Shown here piece by piece: positions 46,599 through 57,071 of a stretch of 64,000 bases of DNA. The translations under genes were made by a program, and so were the position numbers. The stretch lies in NCBI GenBank assembly GCA_039881045.1, contig JAYWVB010000025.1:310001-374000 (forward strand). The letters are read 5' to 3'. Positions within the stretch are counted from its first letter, which is position 1, and each line of letters opens with the position of its first letter. The stretch comes from Chaetomium olivaceum (lineage: Eukaryota > Ascomycota > Sordariomycetes > Sordariales > Chaetomiaceae). The notes under the pieces are model-generated. The model did no database searches. It was not told where the DNA came from and saw only the letters and a program-made list of their open reading frames with translations.

Positions 46599-46951
46599 CC
46601 CAGCCATTACCATCATCATCACCATCACCATCACCATCAACCAAAACTAACCCTCCTCCTCCCCTACAAACAGAACAAGTCGAGAACTGGTACACCAACC
46701 ACCGGCGGCGCGGCTTCCCGCAGCAAATGATCGACGTGCTCCACCGCGAAGCCAAGGCCGTGGAGCGCAAGTACCGCGAGGCGGACCAGCTGGCCCAGCA
46801 GCTGGCCCAGCAAACGCAACAACAGGGGGGAACGTCTTCTTCTTCTTCGGGCGAGGTGTTGAGGGCGCAGGCCGAGGCGGGGCGGGCGGGCGCGTCTGTC
46901 GGATCTGCGGCAGTGGGAGCAGGCGGCCAGGCAGAGGCTGGCGGGGGTTGA
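45717..46951 (+). CDS. homeobox transcription factor (atypical homeodomain)
   Basis: Exons are 45717-45803, 45877-46552 and 46674-46951, 346 residues with the frame intact; donors are GTACGC and GTACGT, branches CTAAC, acceptors ACAG. The N-terminal 190 residues are disordered (Gly runs, Ser/Pro, a His triplet). The homeodomain covers roughly residues 190-262: RQNFPGPVTKVFNEWAEKR, FTKSEMVTIAAVTDVELKQ and VENWYTNHRRRGFP. The third helix has W-Y-x-N-x-R-R-R, keeping the Trp and Asn that define DNA-binding homeodomains. The C-terminus is Gln-rich and coiled (QLAQQLAQQTQQQ), then Ala/Gly-rich. A nuclear transcription regulator is expected, and family members often control sexual development or conidiation. 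The large empty region upstream suggests complex regulation. The third exon after the Gln tract is simple sequence and may be less certain. Confidence 0.85.
46557..46594 (+). repeat. (TC)n microsatellite in intron 2 of the homeobox gene
   Basis: About 18 CT units begin right after the GTACGT donor and are followed by CAT/CAC triplet repeats before the CTAAC branch and CAG acceptor. The intron is therefore 121 nt of mostly simple sequence. Confidence 0.9.
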
Positions 46952-47645
46952 AGGAGGGGGGGGGAAGAGGGGGGTTGGGGGGGGGGGTGGTGGTAGTGGT
47001 GGTGTGGTGGGGAGAGGAGGGAGGGGGAGGTGTAGGATTGGCTGGCCCTTGTTTTGAGTTTTCCTTTCTTCTTCTTCTTGGGCTTCATTCTGCTTGCTCT
47101 TCTACTTGGGTTTTACGCGGTCGGTGTATGGGTCGGTATCAAAAGGCTGGGTCGGGCTCACGCCCGGATGGGTGGGTTGGGCATAGGAGTTGGTTGGTTG
47201 GGTCTGTTTTTGCTGGATATCCCGTGTATAATCACATCCCAGCCGGAGCGTTGTTGGGTAATGCAGACATTCTGAATGATGACCATGGTCGGCTGCGAAT
47301 GTCCAAGTCCTGAATTGTGTTGCGCATGCAAAGTGCATTCAACCTAGCATGAATGCGACTTGTCAACTCAGTGATGCTGCATGCCTAAAAGATGAGCTTG
47401 ATGGTAAGTACAGTACATACAGATCTGTGGGTGCTTTGCATGGAGCCATGGTGAGGCAAGCCCACCCAAGAGCCTCGCTCTTCAGGCAAGAACGCACACA
47501 CTCACGGCAGGAACCAAAGCTGCACCTTCCCGACCGCAACATTTACCCCTGAAATGTACAAAACACCAAAAATGATTCTCACCAATATCCAAAAACATCA
47601 CCCAGCACCTCACGGCGCCATCGCACTTGCCCCGGGGAACCAGAA
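46952..47645. other. intergenic region, no gene seen
   Basis: 3' flank of the homeobox gene, starting with a G-rich tract at 46955-47040. Nothing else recognised before the tRNA. Confidence 0.45.
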
Positions 47646-47717
47646 CTCCGGTACGGGGAATCGAACCCCGAGCTTCGCGGTGAAAACGCGATATGTTAAC
47701 CGTTACACTATACCGGA
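47646..47717 (-). tRNA. tRNA-Glu, anticodon UUC
   Basis: A 72-nt cloverleaf reads on the minus strand. The acceptor stem is TCCGGTA/TACCGGA with discriminator G. The anticodon stem is TCGCG/CGCGA around loop TTTTCAC (anticodon TTC). The T arm is CGGGG-TTCGATT-CCCCG. There is no intron. The internal A and B boxes (GTGTAACGG, GGTTCGATTCC) are those of a normal pol III gene. Confidence 0.96.
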
Positions 47718-49013
47718 TTGTTGAAGAGGAGCGCAATAAACCGGGTCTAAGTACTGCGCCACCGTCTGTTGGGCAGACCTTGGTGGGTCCAGTGGAACCA
47801 GACGATGTCAGCTGGCCAACGAACTTGACAGACACAACAGAGCTCCAACCATTGACGGTGTGAGTTCGCGAGCAGGATAGGTAGTTACTATGGGAGGAAC
47901 AGAGTTATAATGGCGCTCAACCCTCTCAACCCTCTCTCTACCGTTGCCGATGGCTGGCATGGTTTCCAGGTTCTGACTTCACATGTCATCCAGCTGGGTA
48001 AAGCAGTCAACTCAACGCACAGCCTTCTTCAGCTCCCATGTGGGTTAGGGTTATGTGTGGTGTCCTCCTCGACCCCTGAATCAAGGCCAGTTGTAGACAG
48101 GGAGAGCTCGACTTGCAGTCAACAAATCTTGGTATGATTGCGCCTATCAACCAGTTATCTGAGTGTGGACTGTTAAAATGGGATCTCTCAGTGTTGATGG
48201 CCTCCAGTTCCTAGATAGTTCTCACAATTTCTCTACCAATATTCCTCGGCAGCTTAAGTTACGATGAGGTGCAAGCTGAGGGTCGGTAACTTCACAGAGC
48301 ATGAACAGATTCGTCCTCATCTCTGTTGTTTCGTTCCTGTTTAACCCAAGATTTCACGGTAACTAGCATCCAAGGCGGTGGCCAGTGTCTGATCTTTTGG
48401 TATGTTCCGGCACAAAAATGCAACGAGGAAGCATACCACCTTTTGCGAAGAAACTCACTGGTATCATCCTAATAGCTGTGTTATATGCTCCTTCCTGTTT
48501 ATACCTAAGACGGCCAAATGCCTACTACCTACATCAATGAGAGATGTTTTTCTCCACGAAGTTTACGTTCGGTCTTCCCTCCCCAATTCTACGGATTACG
48601 ACCGCATCAGTACATCCACCGAAATTAACGCGCAGGAGACATGATGATTATTTACCCATACCTTCTCTTCTAAACCTCAACCTTGAATGCAATCTATATA
48701 TCTCAAGTTATTTCCTTCTCTCTCTCAAATCTATCTCCGCGATCCCTCTCACTAATTTTATGCCACCTATATGCCGCCCGCTTCACTCGCGATAGCTTCA
48801 GACCTGAGTATCTCGTAGGTTGTCGTCTCCCATCGGCTGACTTGTGTACTGATACACCCGCGGCAGCAATCACAGACAATCCTGCAAAAAACAGGCGGTT
48901 ATTTTTTTTTTAGGGTTCATCCATCCGCATCCATCCGCATTCAACCGAGGGAATCGGTCGCTATCGCTACTTCTTCTCGCAGTCAACTCTGCCCTACGAA
49001 CGCAACCGCCAAC
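47718..49013. other. intergenic region, no gene seen
   Basis: No coding frame recognised. Just before the 49014 gene there is a T run followed by TTAGGGTT-like sequence at about 48902-48917 and a direct repeat of CATCCATCCG around 48919-48940. Confidence 0.4.
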
Positions 49014-51197
49014 ATGCCAACGACGATCGACGACTACCGACTAAGCGAGCCTGCGAGCTCACCAGTTCCTAAGAATAATGCAGATAAGACTACGCGCCAC
49101 TTCTTGGAGAGAGAAGCTAAAAAGCAGCGGCTGCGCGAGCTTCGGGAATCGTACCGCTGCGTCCGAAGTATCGTCAACCACATGGGCAGGTTTTATAAGA
49201 CAAAGGACCCACCGCCCTGGCTCGATCTTCGCGTTGTGGCTGGTCAGATCTTGCGATCTAATGGTTGCGCCGCAGGCCACGCCGCCTGGAAGTACCTAAG
49301 GGACTCTATGATGTCTATCCAGGGGTGGATGCACGACCACGATAACTGGAAGGACGCTGCAAAAGAGTCCAAGATGCCTCACCTCGGATTTCGGTCCGAA
49401 ATAAAAGCAACAGAGTTCATCGATGGCAAATCCGACTCCATCCCAAAATCCATCATGCAGCTCCTGAAGCAAATTAAGCTCGACTTCCTAATGGACTCTC
49501 AACCGCCTACAAAGGACAACATGCCTCATTTTTGGAGAGGCGCCGATCTTGACAACCCCACTTGGCGCAACCAGTTCATGAACAAGAAGGGCTACCACCA
49601 CCACATTCCCTTCGACGACGACCTTACAGACCTAGTGCTTAGTGTCGTGTGTCGGGAAGACAAGCCCAAGCTCGAGGACACGGTGCGATTTCTAAACAAA
49701 GCCAAGGTTGAAGAAGACGACGAGCACTTTGAGCCGGCCCGCAAAAGGCTTACAGCAACGGCAGATGCAGAGACGGGTGGTGCCGGGGACGCCGGGGATA
49801 CCGGTATGGCGTGGAAGGACAGGGTCCAGGCCACCATGTCCAGGATTGCCGACACAGTTAGCGAGGCCCTTGCAGCAGAGAAGACCAAGCTGCTCGGAAA
49901 GCGGGACAGGCAGGAGCATGACAGAGCCCAGGCCGAGGTCCAGAACAAGCGGCAGAAGACGACGGAAATGGGTCCTCAACCGCCGAAGATCATGGACTCG
50001 ATCGAGGACAGCGACGACGATGACGGCCTGCCCAGGCCTCCACCAGCGAAGGAATGTGCTGGCAAGGAAGAGGAGAGATACCGAGCATTAAAGGCCGGGT
50101 TCAGAAGACTAAAGAAGCAGGACCAACATCTAGCCGTCTTATACGGCGGCCTCGACGAGAACACCAAAAAGCACGGGAAAGATATCGAGCAGTTGGTCAA
50201 ACAACAAAAGGATCTACGGAGGGATGCCAACGCCAATAAGCAAAAACAACAGCAGCTTGCGGAGAAAGTTGCTACCCTGGAAACCGAGAAAAAGAGCCTC
50301 GAGGATAAGGCGGAGCAACTAGTTGTTCAATGCACCGCACTGACGGACGACATCAAAAAGTTGGAGGACAAGAGCGGACAGATGGCTGCCAAGTGCAGCG
50401 CCTTCGAGGACGAAAACAAGATTCTCAGGTCCCAAGTCGTCAGCCTGATTAGTCGAGTGGAATCTCTGGAATCGGCTGCAAAGCCTGCGGCAGAGCCTGT
50501 CCAGACAGTTCCCGCGGTGCCTGTGAACGAACCCCAGCCTACCAACGAGTCGGCATCAGTCCATCCCCGGCAGCATCCCGTCGCGGAAGTGTCCAGGGGT
50601 GGCGGCGGTTCGGGACCGCGAAACATTGCGGACGGCGCCGCGGCTCCCACCACGCCGTCGTCGCAGTGGCAGTCCGTCGGCGCCGCCAAATACGAATATA
50701 TAGACGGTCGTTCCACGGATCATCCACCGCTACGTCATTATAACCGCGCCACCTCGCGATTTCCCCGCATCCTCAACATGCCCACCTTCGATCCAAGCTG
50801 GAACCCCCAGCAGGAGATCCTCAGCGCTCGTCACCCCGGCTACGCTCGCTTCTCTCGGCAAACCACGTACCCGGACACCGTCTACGCCACGAGCACCCCG
50901 ACACCACCATACCCGTACCCCGACCAGGCAGCGAGGGCACCGCCACCAGCGCCAAACCCAACCCAGCACCATATTCCGGCCGAGATACCAGCCCCCGTTC
51001 AGACCCCAACGCCGACGCCCTCCCAGATGCCGGCGCCGAACCCCCTCCCTGTTTCAACACCTCTGCCGGCCCCTGCCCCGACACAAACCCAGCATCGCAC
51101 CGTCGCCCCCGTCAACCCACAGGCGGCGGGTGGGTTGGAGGGCGGTGGTAGGGTGGGATGGGGGGAGGCGATGGGGAAGAGAGAGGATGAAGGATAG
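49014..51197 (+). CDS. orphan coiled-coil protein with Pro-rich C-terminus
   Basis: Single open frame of 727 residues, no intron, start MPTTIDDYRLSEPASS; no family recognised. Residues 1-240 are charged, with Trp-containing segments (WLDLRVVAGQILRSNG, AAWKYLRDSMMSIQGWMHD). A basic stretch with KRDRQEHDRAQ and NKRQKTT (NLS-like) lies at about 295-320, then an acidic EDSDDDDG. A long coiled coil covers about 350-490 (for example KVATLETEKKSLEDKAEQL). The C-terminal 230 residues are Pro/Ala/Thr-rich and disordered. The pattern (NLS, coiled coil, disorder) suggests a nuclear or scaffold protein, but this is inference. Lack of introns in a long gene and no known domain make it a candidate lineage-specific gene. 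Confidence 0.7.
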   Translation: MPTTIDDYRLSEPASSPVPKNNADKTTRHFLEREAKKQRLRELRESYRCVRSIVNHMGRFYKTKDPPPWLDLRVVAGQILRSNGCAAGHAAWKYLRDSMMSIQGWMHDHDNWKDAAKESKMPHLGFRSEIKATEFIDGKSDSIPKSIMQLLKQIKLDFLMDSQPPTKDNMPHFWRGADLDNPTWRNQFMNKKGYHHHIPFDDDLTDLVLSVVCREDKPKLEDTVRFLNKAKVEEDDEHFEPARKRLTATADAETGGAGDAGDTGMAWKDRVQATMSRIADTVSEALAAEKTKLLGKRDRQEHDRAQAEVQNKRQKTTEMGPQPPKIMDSIEDSDDDDGLPRPPPAKECAGKEEERYRALKAGFRRLKKQDQHLAVLYGGLDENTKKHGKDIEQLVKQQKDLRRDANANKQKQQQLAEKVATLETEKKSLEDKAEQLVVQCTALTDDIKKLEDKSGQMAAKCSAFEDENKILRSQVVSLISRVESLESAAKPAAEPVQTVPAVPVNEPQPTNESASVHPRQHPVAEVSRGGGGSGPRNIADGAAAPTTPSSQWQSVGAAKYEYIDGRSTDHPPLRHYNRATSRFPRILNMPTFDPSWNPQQEILSARHPGYARFSRQTTYPDTVYATSTPTPPYPYPDQAARAPPPAPNPTQHHIPAEIPAPVQTPTPTPSQMPAPNPLPVSTPLPAPAPTQTQHRTVAPVNPQAAGGLEGGGRVGWGEAMGKREDEG

Positions 51198-51950
51198 AGC
51201 GTGTGGAGGGGTGGGTACGCGAGGTGGGGGGGGTGGAAGGTGGGAGGGGGGATGTAGGATGTAGAAGGGGGGTGGATGGGTAGATGGGTAGAAGGGTAAT
51301 GGTGGGAGGGGGGGTAGGGTATGGCGTTGGGGAGGGGGTGTGATGGGGTTGCGCCAGAGTTGTGCGGCGGGTTTTGCTAGCTGGGTTTATAGAGCATTGA
51401 GAGTTATTTTGCGTGGTGGATGTTGTTGATGGGTGTTGGGGCGTGTGTTTGGGTCCGAGTAATGTGGGATGTGTGATGGTGAGGTTGGTAAATAAATAAT
51501 GGGGAGATGTGAAGAAAGATGGGAAATAAAAAGAGAAAAAGGCATATAAGAAGAAGAACGGAAAGACAAAAAAGGAAAAATAAGTACAAGAGAAGGGAAA
51601 TAGCAAGAGAAACGAAGGTGGAAAAAGGAAACAAGAGATATAGTAAGGAAGAAAGAATAACGAGAAAGCAAAAACAAAGACAAAACAGGGAAATGATGTG
51701 ATTAAGCGCGCGAAGTGTGAAAACTCCAAGGAGGTGTCTTTGACTTACAAGCCTTATCATGGTATCAACTACCTAGGTAGTTCGTACTGTGTGTTACCGG
51801 AACAGGTCAACCCCTGAACTTCGGACTCCCACCCATGTCCCATGGTCCACTTTTCAGGACCTCCCTTGAGACCAAGCAGATCATATCACTCACAGCTCAC
51901 TCACCGTCTCACTCGGCCTCTCACAAGCATCAACTCACCATGCCGCAACA
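51198..51950. other. intergenic region, no gene seen
   Basis: G-rich then A-rich simple sequence (51240-51700). Frames on the minus strand here are low-complexity (Phe/Leu/Ser/Pro) artefacts. Confidence 0.5.
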
Positions 51951-53077
51951 ATGTTCAACTACCTCCTCGCCCTCGTCCCGATCCTCCTTTTCTTCGCCAA
52001 CCCCATCTCGCAGCTTTTCTCACCCTCCACACCGCGGATCCACCGCCTCCCACGCCCCCAGTTAAACGAAGACCTCCTGGCCATCGAGGAGCCTTCCAAC
52101 TACACATGCCCTCCCCACCCCTACACAGTCCACGTCGTCTCCCGCGCGCCCCTCGTCCTCTACATTGAAGACTTTTTGACTTTGGAAGAACGACGGCACT
52201 TACTCGAGATCAGGTCCGCCACCCCTTTTAATTTACAACCTCTTGTTTACAACCAACCCCCTTTGTTTCCTTTTAACTCCACCCTCCTCTTCAACCGTTA
52301 ACTAGCCCACCAACCACACACCACCAAACTAACCAAACCCCCCTGCCTTACCCCCCCATCAACAGCCACCCGCTCTACACGCCCTCCACAACGACCTCCA
52401 ACGCCGGCCAGTCCCTCACGCACAGCCCCTCCATCCGGGACTCGGACGTCGCCCTCATCCCGCGCACGCCGCTGGTGCGGTGCATCGAAGACCGGGCGCG
52501 TGCCATGCAAGGGTGGCGGCCCGAGACCTGGCTGGAACGGCTGCGGGTGCAGCGCTATGGGGAGGGAGGACATTACAAGCACCATTTTGACTGGAGCTCG
52601 GGGAGGGGCGGTTGGGGACGGGTGAGCAGCTTCATGGTCTGGGTTGATGGGGGAGGTTTCTTCTACTTCTTCTTCTTCTTCTTCTTCTGGAGGTGGAGGG
52701 GATGGGGTTGGGAACGAGGTTGAGGAGAGGGAGAGGGGGAGGAAGAGGGAGAGGGAGAGGGAGAGGAGAGGGAGAAGCTGGTTGGGGGTGGGACGGAGTT
52801 TCCTCTGCTGAAGGGGTTGGGGCGGGAGGATGAGCGGTGGTGCCGGTTTGTGGAATGTCCTGAGAAGAGTCAAGAGGAGGGAGATGAGGAGGAGAGTGGA
52901 GAGGATGGGGCAAAGGGAGTGGTGTTCAAGGTGGCACCGGGGAACGCAGTGTATTGGGAAAACTTCATGGCGGATGGGAGCGGGAGAGGGTATGAAGAGA
53001 CCTGGCATGCTGGGCTCCCCGTGACAAAAGGGGTCAAGGTCGGGTTGAATATCTGGACCTGGGACAGGATTGAGTAA
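51951..53077 (+). CDS. prolyl 4-hydroxylase-like 2OG-Fe(II) oxygenase, probable frame breaks in a linker
   Basis: Exons are 51951-52213 and 52366-53077 (donor GTCCGC is weak, CTAAC branch, CAACAG acceptor). The N-terminal hydrophobic segment MFNYLLALVPILLFFANPI is a signal anchor or signal peptide, so the enzyme is expected in the secretory pathway. The catalytic core has YGEGGHYKHHFDWSSG, with the His-x-Asp iron ligands, and a C-terminal ETWHAGLPVTKGVKVGLNIW holding the distal His and the Lys that binds 2-oxoglutarate. Between them, VSSFMVWVDG and GGGTEFPLL should be adjacent across a linker. As written the linker is poly-Phe with a TGA at about 52721-52723. A one-base change in the G run 52649-52653 gives a Ser/Gly/Glu linker instead, with a second shift near 52740-52780. 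The substrate is unknown. Confidence 0.78.
52658..52688 (+). repeat. (TTC)n microsatellite in the oxygenase gene
   Basis: About ten TTC units with one interruption lie inside the predicted linker; read in the preferred frame they encode poly-Ser. Confidence 0.85.
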
Positions 53078-54177
53078 ACAATGTGTCAAAGTCAACACGA
53101 GAATTCACGGGGTTTCGGCTTTCCTCGAATTTCCGTCGGTTTGAGAGTGCTCAGCCCGGGTGGGATTGTATTTTTAGAATATCACTGAGGAATTGTAAAC
53201 CGCAAATGGACAAAACTAAACAGTTGACTCGAGAAAAGGTAAGCGTGGCGTTTGGCCACGGTGATTTCGCGGAATGGGAAAATCGTATCTCGGTCGAGGC
53301 TGTGGAACTTCTGCTTTGCCAGTGGGCTTCAATTTAATTACTAGAGCTGACGTACACAGCTTGGCAATCGCTTAAGCGTTTTAAAGGTTGCAGGGTTCAG
53401 TGTTCACAAGACACCTCTGGCCGCATTTGGCAGTCATGGACTGAGTCACGACGGAAATTCTAGGATGCAACAAGTCCAGCAGGTGCAATCCATCTCCCAG
53501 TCAGTGCCAGTGTCCCTGCTACCTACCCAAGCTACCGTAGGTCCTTGCTGCTTTGCCCAGAGTCAGAGTAGGACTTCGTCATGCTCATTTCCAGGCCTGG
53601 TCGGATGACTCACCAGGACCTTTACCAATCCTTTACCAGTCCTATCGCTGGTCTTTTGGTCCTTTCGGGCCTCGATACTGAGCGACTTGACCAGTATTAA
53701 CTCATTGTTGAGGATTTCGAGTTCTATCAGGAGGAGGTGATTGCGCAAAAGACGGCCTTTGGTTGCCTGATACCACCATACTTTCTTGCCGTTTTTAGGC
53801 AGTTTTTATGACGTTTCCCGACAGGAGAAGGGCTGCCGGACTGCCTGGTGTCGGCGCCGGCAAAGGTACCGGCTTAGCTGATTCGCGCTCGGCTTACGGA
53901 GCAAAAACCATCCGCCTAACAAGCCCGAGAGTCCACCGGCCGAATCCGGGATATGCGTGCCGCCAGCCCTGGCATTCAGGCAGACAGCCGGCCAAGGGGT
54001 GACGAATATGGCTCGGCAGCGATCAAGGACAGCTCGACCTGTGGACGCCTTACGGGATAGGTATACATGGGGTTGGCAGCCCGGAGCCGCAACTCGAATG
54101 TGCCCGAAGTCTTTCGATTTTTCTAGTTATCGCCGCCCTTCGGCATCCGTCTCGGACTTGGCAACACCGACCACAGC
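53078..54177. other. intergenic region, no gene seen
   Basis: 3' flank of the oxygenase gene and promoter of the Zn2Cys6 gene. Short frames only. Confidence 0.4.
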
Positions 54178-57071
54178 ATGTCACCGTCCTCCCCAGAAGA
54201 TGGCCCGTCTGAACCATCCGGTGCCGCCTCGGCCTCCACCACCGCCGCCCACGAGCCGCTGGCTTGTGTAAGTTGCCGCAGTCGCAAGCTCAAGTGTGAG
54301 TGAGATGTTCCGGCCCCGGTCGAGTTCGGTCGAGTTCGGTCGAATTTCTATCTATAAGTGCAACTGCTTACTGTACATCCACTAACTACCCCTCAGGCGA
54401 CCGCCATAAACCAGTCTGCGCCCGGTGCGCCAAAACTGGCGGCGATTGTGTCTATCCCGAATCCCGGAGGAAGCCCGCTTTTAAGCGGAGGAATGTGAGG
54501 GAGCTCGAAGACAGGCTTGGTATGGCCCCGTAATTACCTACGTCAACCTCGTAGTACCGTGTATTGACCCAATGTAGCCCAGGTGGAAGGCCTGCTTAGA
54601 ACCGTCGGTAAACAACGAGTTTCCCAGTCGGCTCCGTCTGATGGCGTCTGGACAGAGGACTCGTCACCTATTGCGCCCGGGGGCGAACCCTCTCAGCCTA
54701 GGAGGCCATCACAACAAGACAGTCCCCGCGATGGGGAGACCTTCTGGAAGCCACCGTCCCCAAATGCGAACCCCTCAAGCAAAAGCAATGCCCCCTCGGG
54801 CGAGTTATTGGAGCTCGGCCAGTTCGAGAGTCTGCCCCCCTTCGAGATGATCGAGGAGCTGTATGTGTACAAGCCAGGGCCCCAACCACTCCCAGACGAC
54901 TGACGGCGGCAATGTAGCCATACCATATTCTTCTCGATCCAGCGACATTTCCTACCCATCATACACCCAGGCAACTACTTGCGGTCTTTCCACTCCCCGC
55001 CCCATATGCGCCCGCCCATGTCTCTTCAATACGCCATCTGGACCTCGGCTTCCAACGGACACCCCAAGTATGGGTGCTACCACGATGCCCTCTATCGTCG
55101 CGCTCGCCACTATCTGGAATCTGACGAGATGAAGGTTGCTAGAGACCGTACATTCTGGTTACTATTCAATGTATTCTAACCTCGATCCAGGGACACGGGG
55201 AGCACTTCATAACACTCGGCCATGCTCAGGCTTGGGCGCTAGTTGCGACTGACGAAGCCCGTTGCTTGATGTTCACTAGGGCATCCATGAGCTGTGCCAG
55301 ATCGGTTCGGTTGGCCGGTATGATGGGGCTTCACCGGCTCGATGCCGCCTCCACCGAACAGGAGCCTCCGATGGCTCCCATGATCGCCCCGCCCCGAAAC
55401 TGGGCTGAACTCGAGGAGCGCCGCCGTCTATTTTGGGGTGGGTTTTGTATCGACAGCTATGCAAGCATCAGCGCAGGCTGGCCCACCCTAATCGATGTTG
55501 AGCAGGTAAGACAAGGACACCTCACGAAACACATACCGGCTGTGCTGTAACTGACCATCACTAGATCACCACGCATTTGCCCGTGTCGGAGGAGGCATTC
55601 ACCAGCAGCACCGAGGAAAAGAGTTTTACGCTCCGGGACGCATTCCGCGGATCGAGCTATTCGATATTCGCCGGGAACATAATTATCTGTCACGTCTTCA
55701 CCCGGCTCTTAAAGCATGCCCACCGGCCGCTGCCCGACGACCACCCCGGAAGACCCGGAATTTGGTCCTTTCTGGAAGCGCCATAGAGAGCTCGACAACA
55801 TGTTGTCCGACGGCTTCCTCTTTTTGCCCGAGCGCTTTCGCCTTCCACGGAACATACAGGACCCCACCGCCGTGCAAGCTAACCTGAACTTACATGCCGC
55901 CGTCATCTGCCTCCATATTGCCGCGCGCGAGAAGGCTGATCAGTTCAAGTTGGCAGGCATACGACAAGCTAGCCGAACTAGGACGCTGACAGCCGCACAA
56001 GAGATCATCGACATCCTCAAGGCGTCCAACGATGTGACCGCGGGGTATAGGGGTCCTTTGATGGCCCTGTCCCTATACTTCGCCGCTTCCGTGTACATCG
56101 CACAGGCAAAAGACAACATGGAGGATTGCAACACAGCCAACCTGGCGTACATCGTTGAGTGCATGAACTCCACTGCACGCCAGCACATCATCACCCACGC
56201 CTACCTACAGCAACTCTTGCTCGATATCAAACGGAACGGCATCCCCATCTCGGTGGACCATATTCATAACCATCACGCCAACAGAGGCTGCAGCCCCAGC
56301 GTTCCCATCATCGCTCAAATGCGCCACGCTCAGGTGTCACCGCTCCTGGGACGCTTTCCCCTACACGTGCCGCTAGGCGCCATTTCGAAGCCTGGCATCG
56401 ACCCATTCAATCCATGTGCCCGCCCAAACTTCACCGAGTCTTACTCGCCATCCGACGACGTCGAAGGCCCCGCCAGTAAGCGGATGCGCACTTCAGCCGG
56501 GTCAGGTGCAGGCCCTCGCCATCAGCATGCCCACGATCTGGTCGTCGCAGGGCGTCGACCCCCTCGTGGACCCAGCACCCGACCTGTTCGAGTACACCGG
56601 CGGCGGCTGGTCGTACACCACCAAGTACATGACAAACCCCGTCACCACCATCCCCCACCGCATGGCCGCGCACACCGCAGACCCCATCTGCCCGGGCTTC
56701 AGCATGCCCAACCCCATCCCCACACCTTCATTCCCCCATATCTCCCCGGAAGTCATGGCCTCTGCCACCGCGGCCTTCCGCTTCGACATGGACGACACGA
56801 CGACGACGACCACCACCACCACTACACCTCTCCCAGCGCCACCATCACTACTACCGCAAACACGCAAGAAACTACCAGTCACAACGATGGCCCCGATCTC
56901 GGCGAGCTCGGCGACCTCAGCGATTTGGGCATCTTTGATCTCGGCCAGCCGTGGTCGGTCACCGAGTCGCTGTACGCGCTGCTGGATATGAGTGCTGTCG
57001 ACGAGGATCTTTCGGGTCCCTCTGCTGCTGCTGCTGCTGCTGCTGCTGGGCCATCTCAAGGCTGGTGGTAG
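54178..57071 (+). CDS. Zn2Cys6 fungal transcription factor, with frame breaks
   Basis: Exons are 54178-54295, 54397-54519, 54578-54860, 54918-55134, 55191-55505 and 55565-57071; all introns have CTAAC/CTGAC-type branches. The zinc cluster is complete: Cys 30, 33, 40, 47, 50 and 57 (ACVSCRSRKLKC, then CARCAKTGGDC), followed by a linker and a short helix (RNVRELEDRLAQVEGLLR). The fungal-specific middle homology region includes FFSIQRHFLPIIHPGNYL, GCYHDALYRRARHYLESDE, GHGEHFITLGHAQAWALVA, SVRLAGMMGLHRLD and ELEERRRLFWGGFCID. The C-terminus carries an acidic/Leu segment (DLGELGDLSDLGIFDLG) and an Ala8 run. One base too many near 55743-55750, one near 56500-56510 and one change in the ACG/ACC repeat near 56790-56870 are needed for a full frame. 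The regulated genes are unknown; no biosynthetic cluster is nearby. Confidence 0.85.
54318..54349 (+). repeat. decamer tandem repeat GGTCGAGTTC in intron 1
   Basis: Three copies of GGTCGAGTTC (last one diverged) lie between donor and branch site of the first intron of the Zn2Cys6 gene. Confidence 0.8.
57021..57048 (+). repeat. (CTG)n encoding poly-Ala
   Basis: About nine CTG units; in frame they encode eight Ala residues near the end of the Zn2Cys6 protein. Confidence 0.85.

Noticed and set aside
51112..51729. Phe/Ser/Pro-rich minus frames downstream of the orphan gene
   Set aside because: They arise from G-rich and A-rich simple sequence and have no domain-like content.
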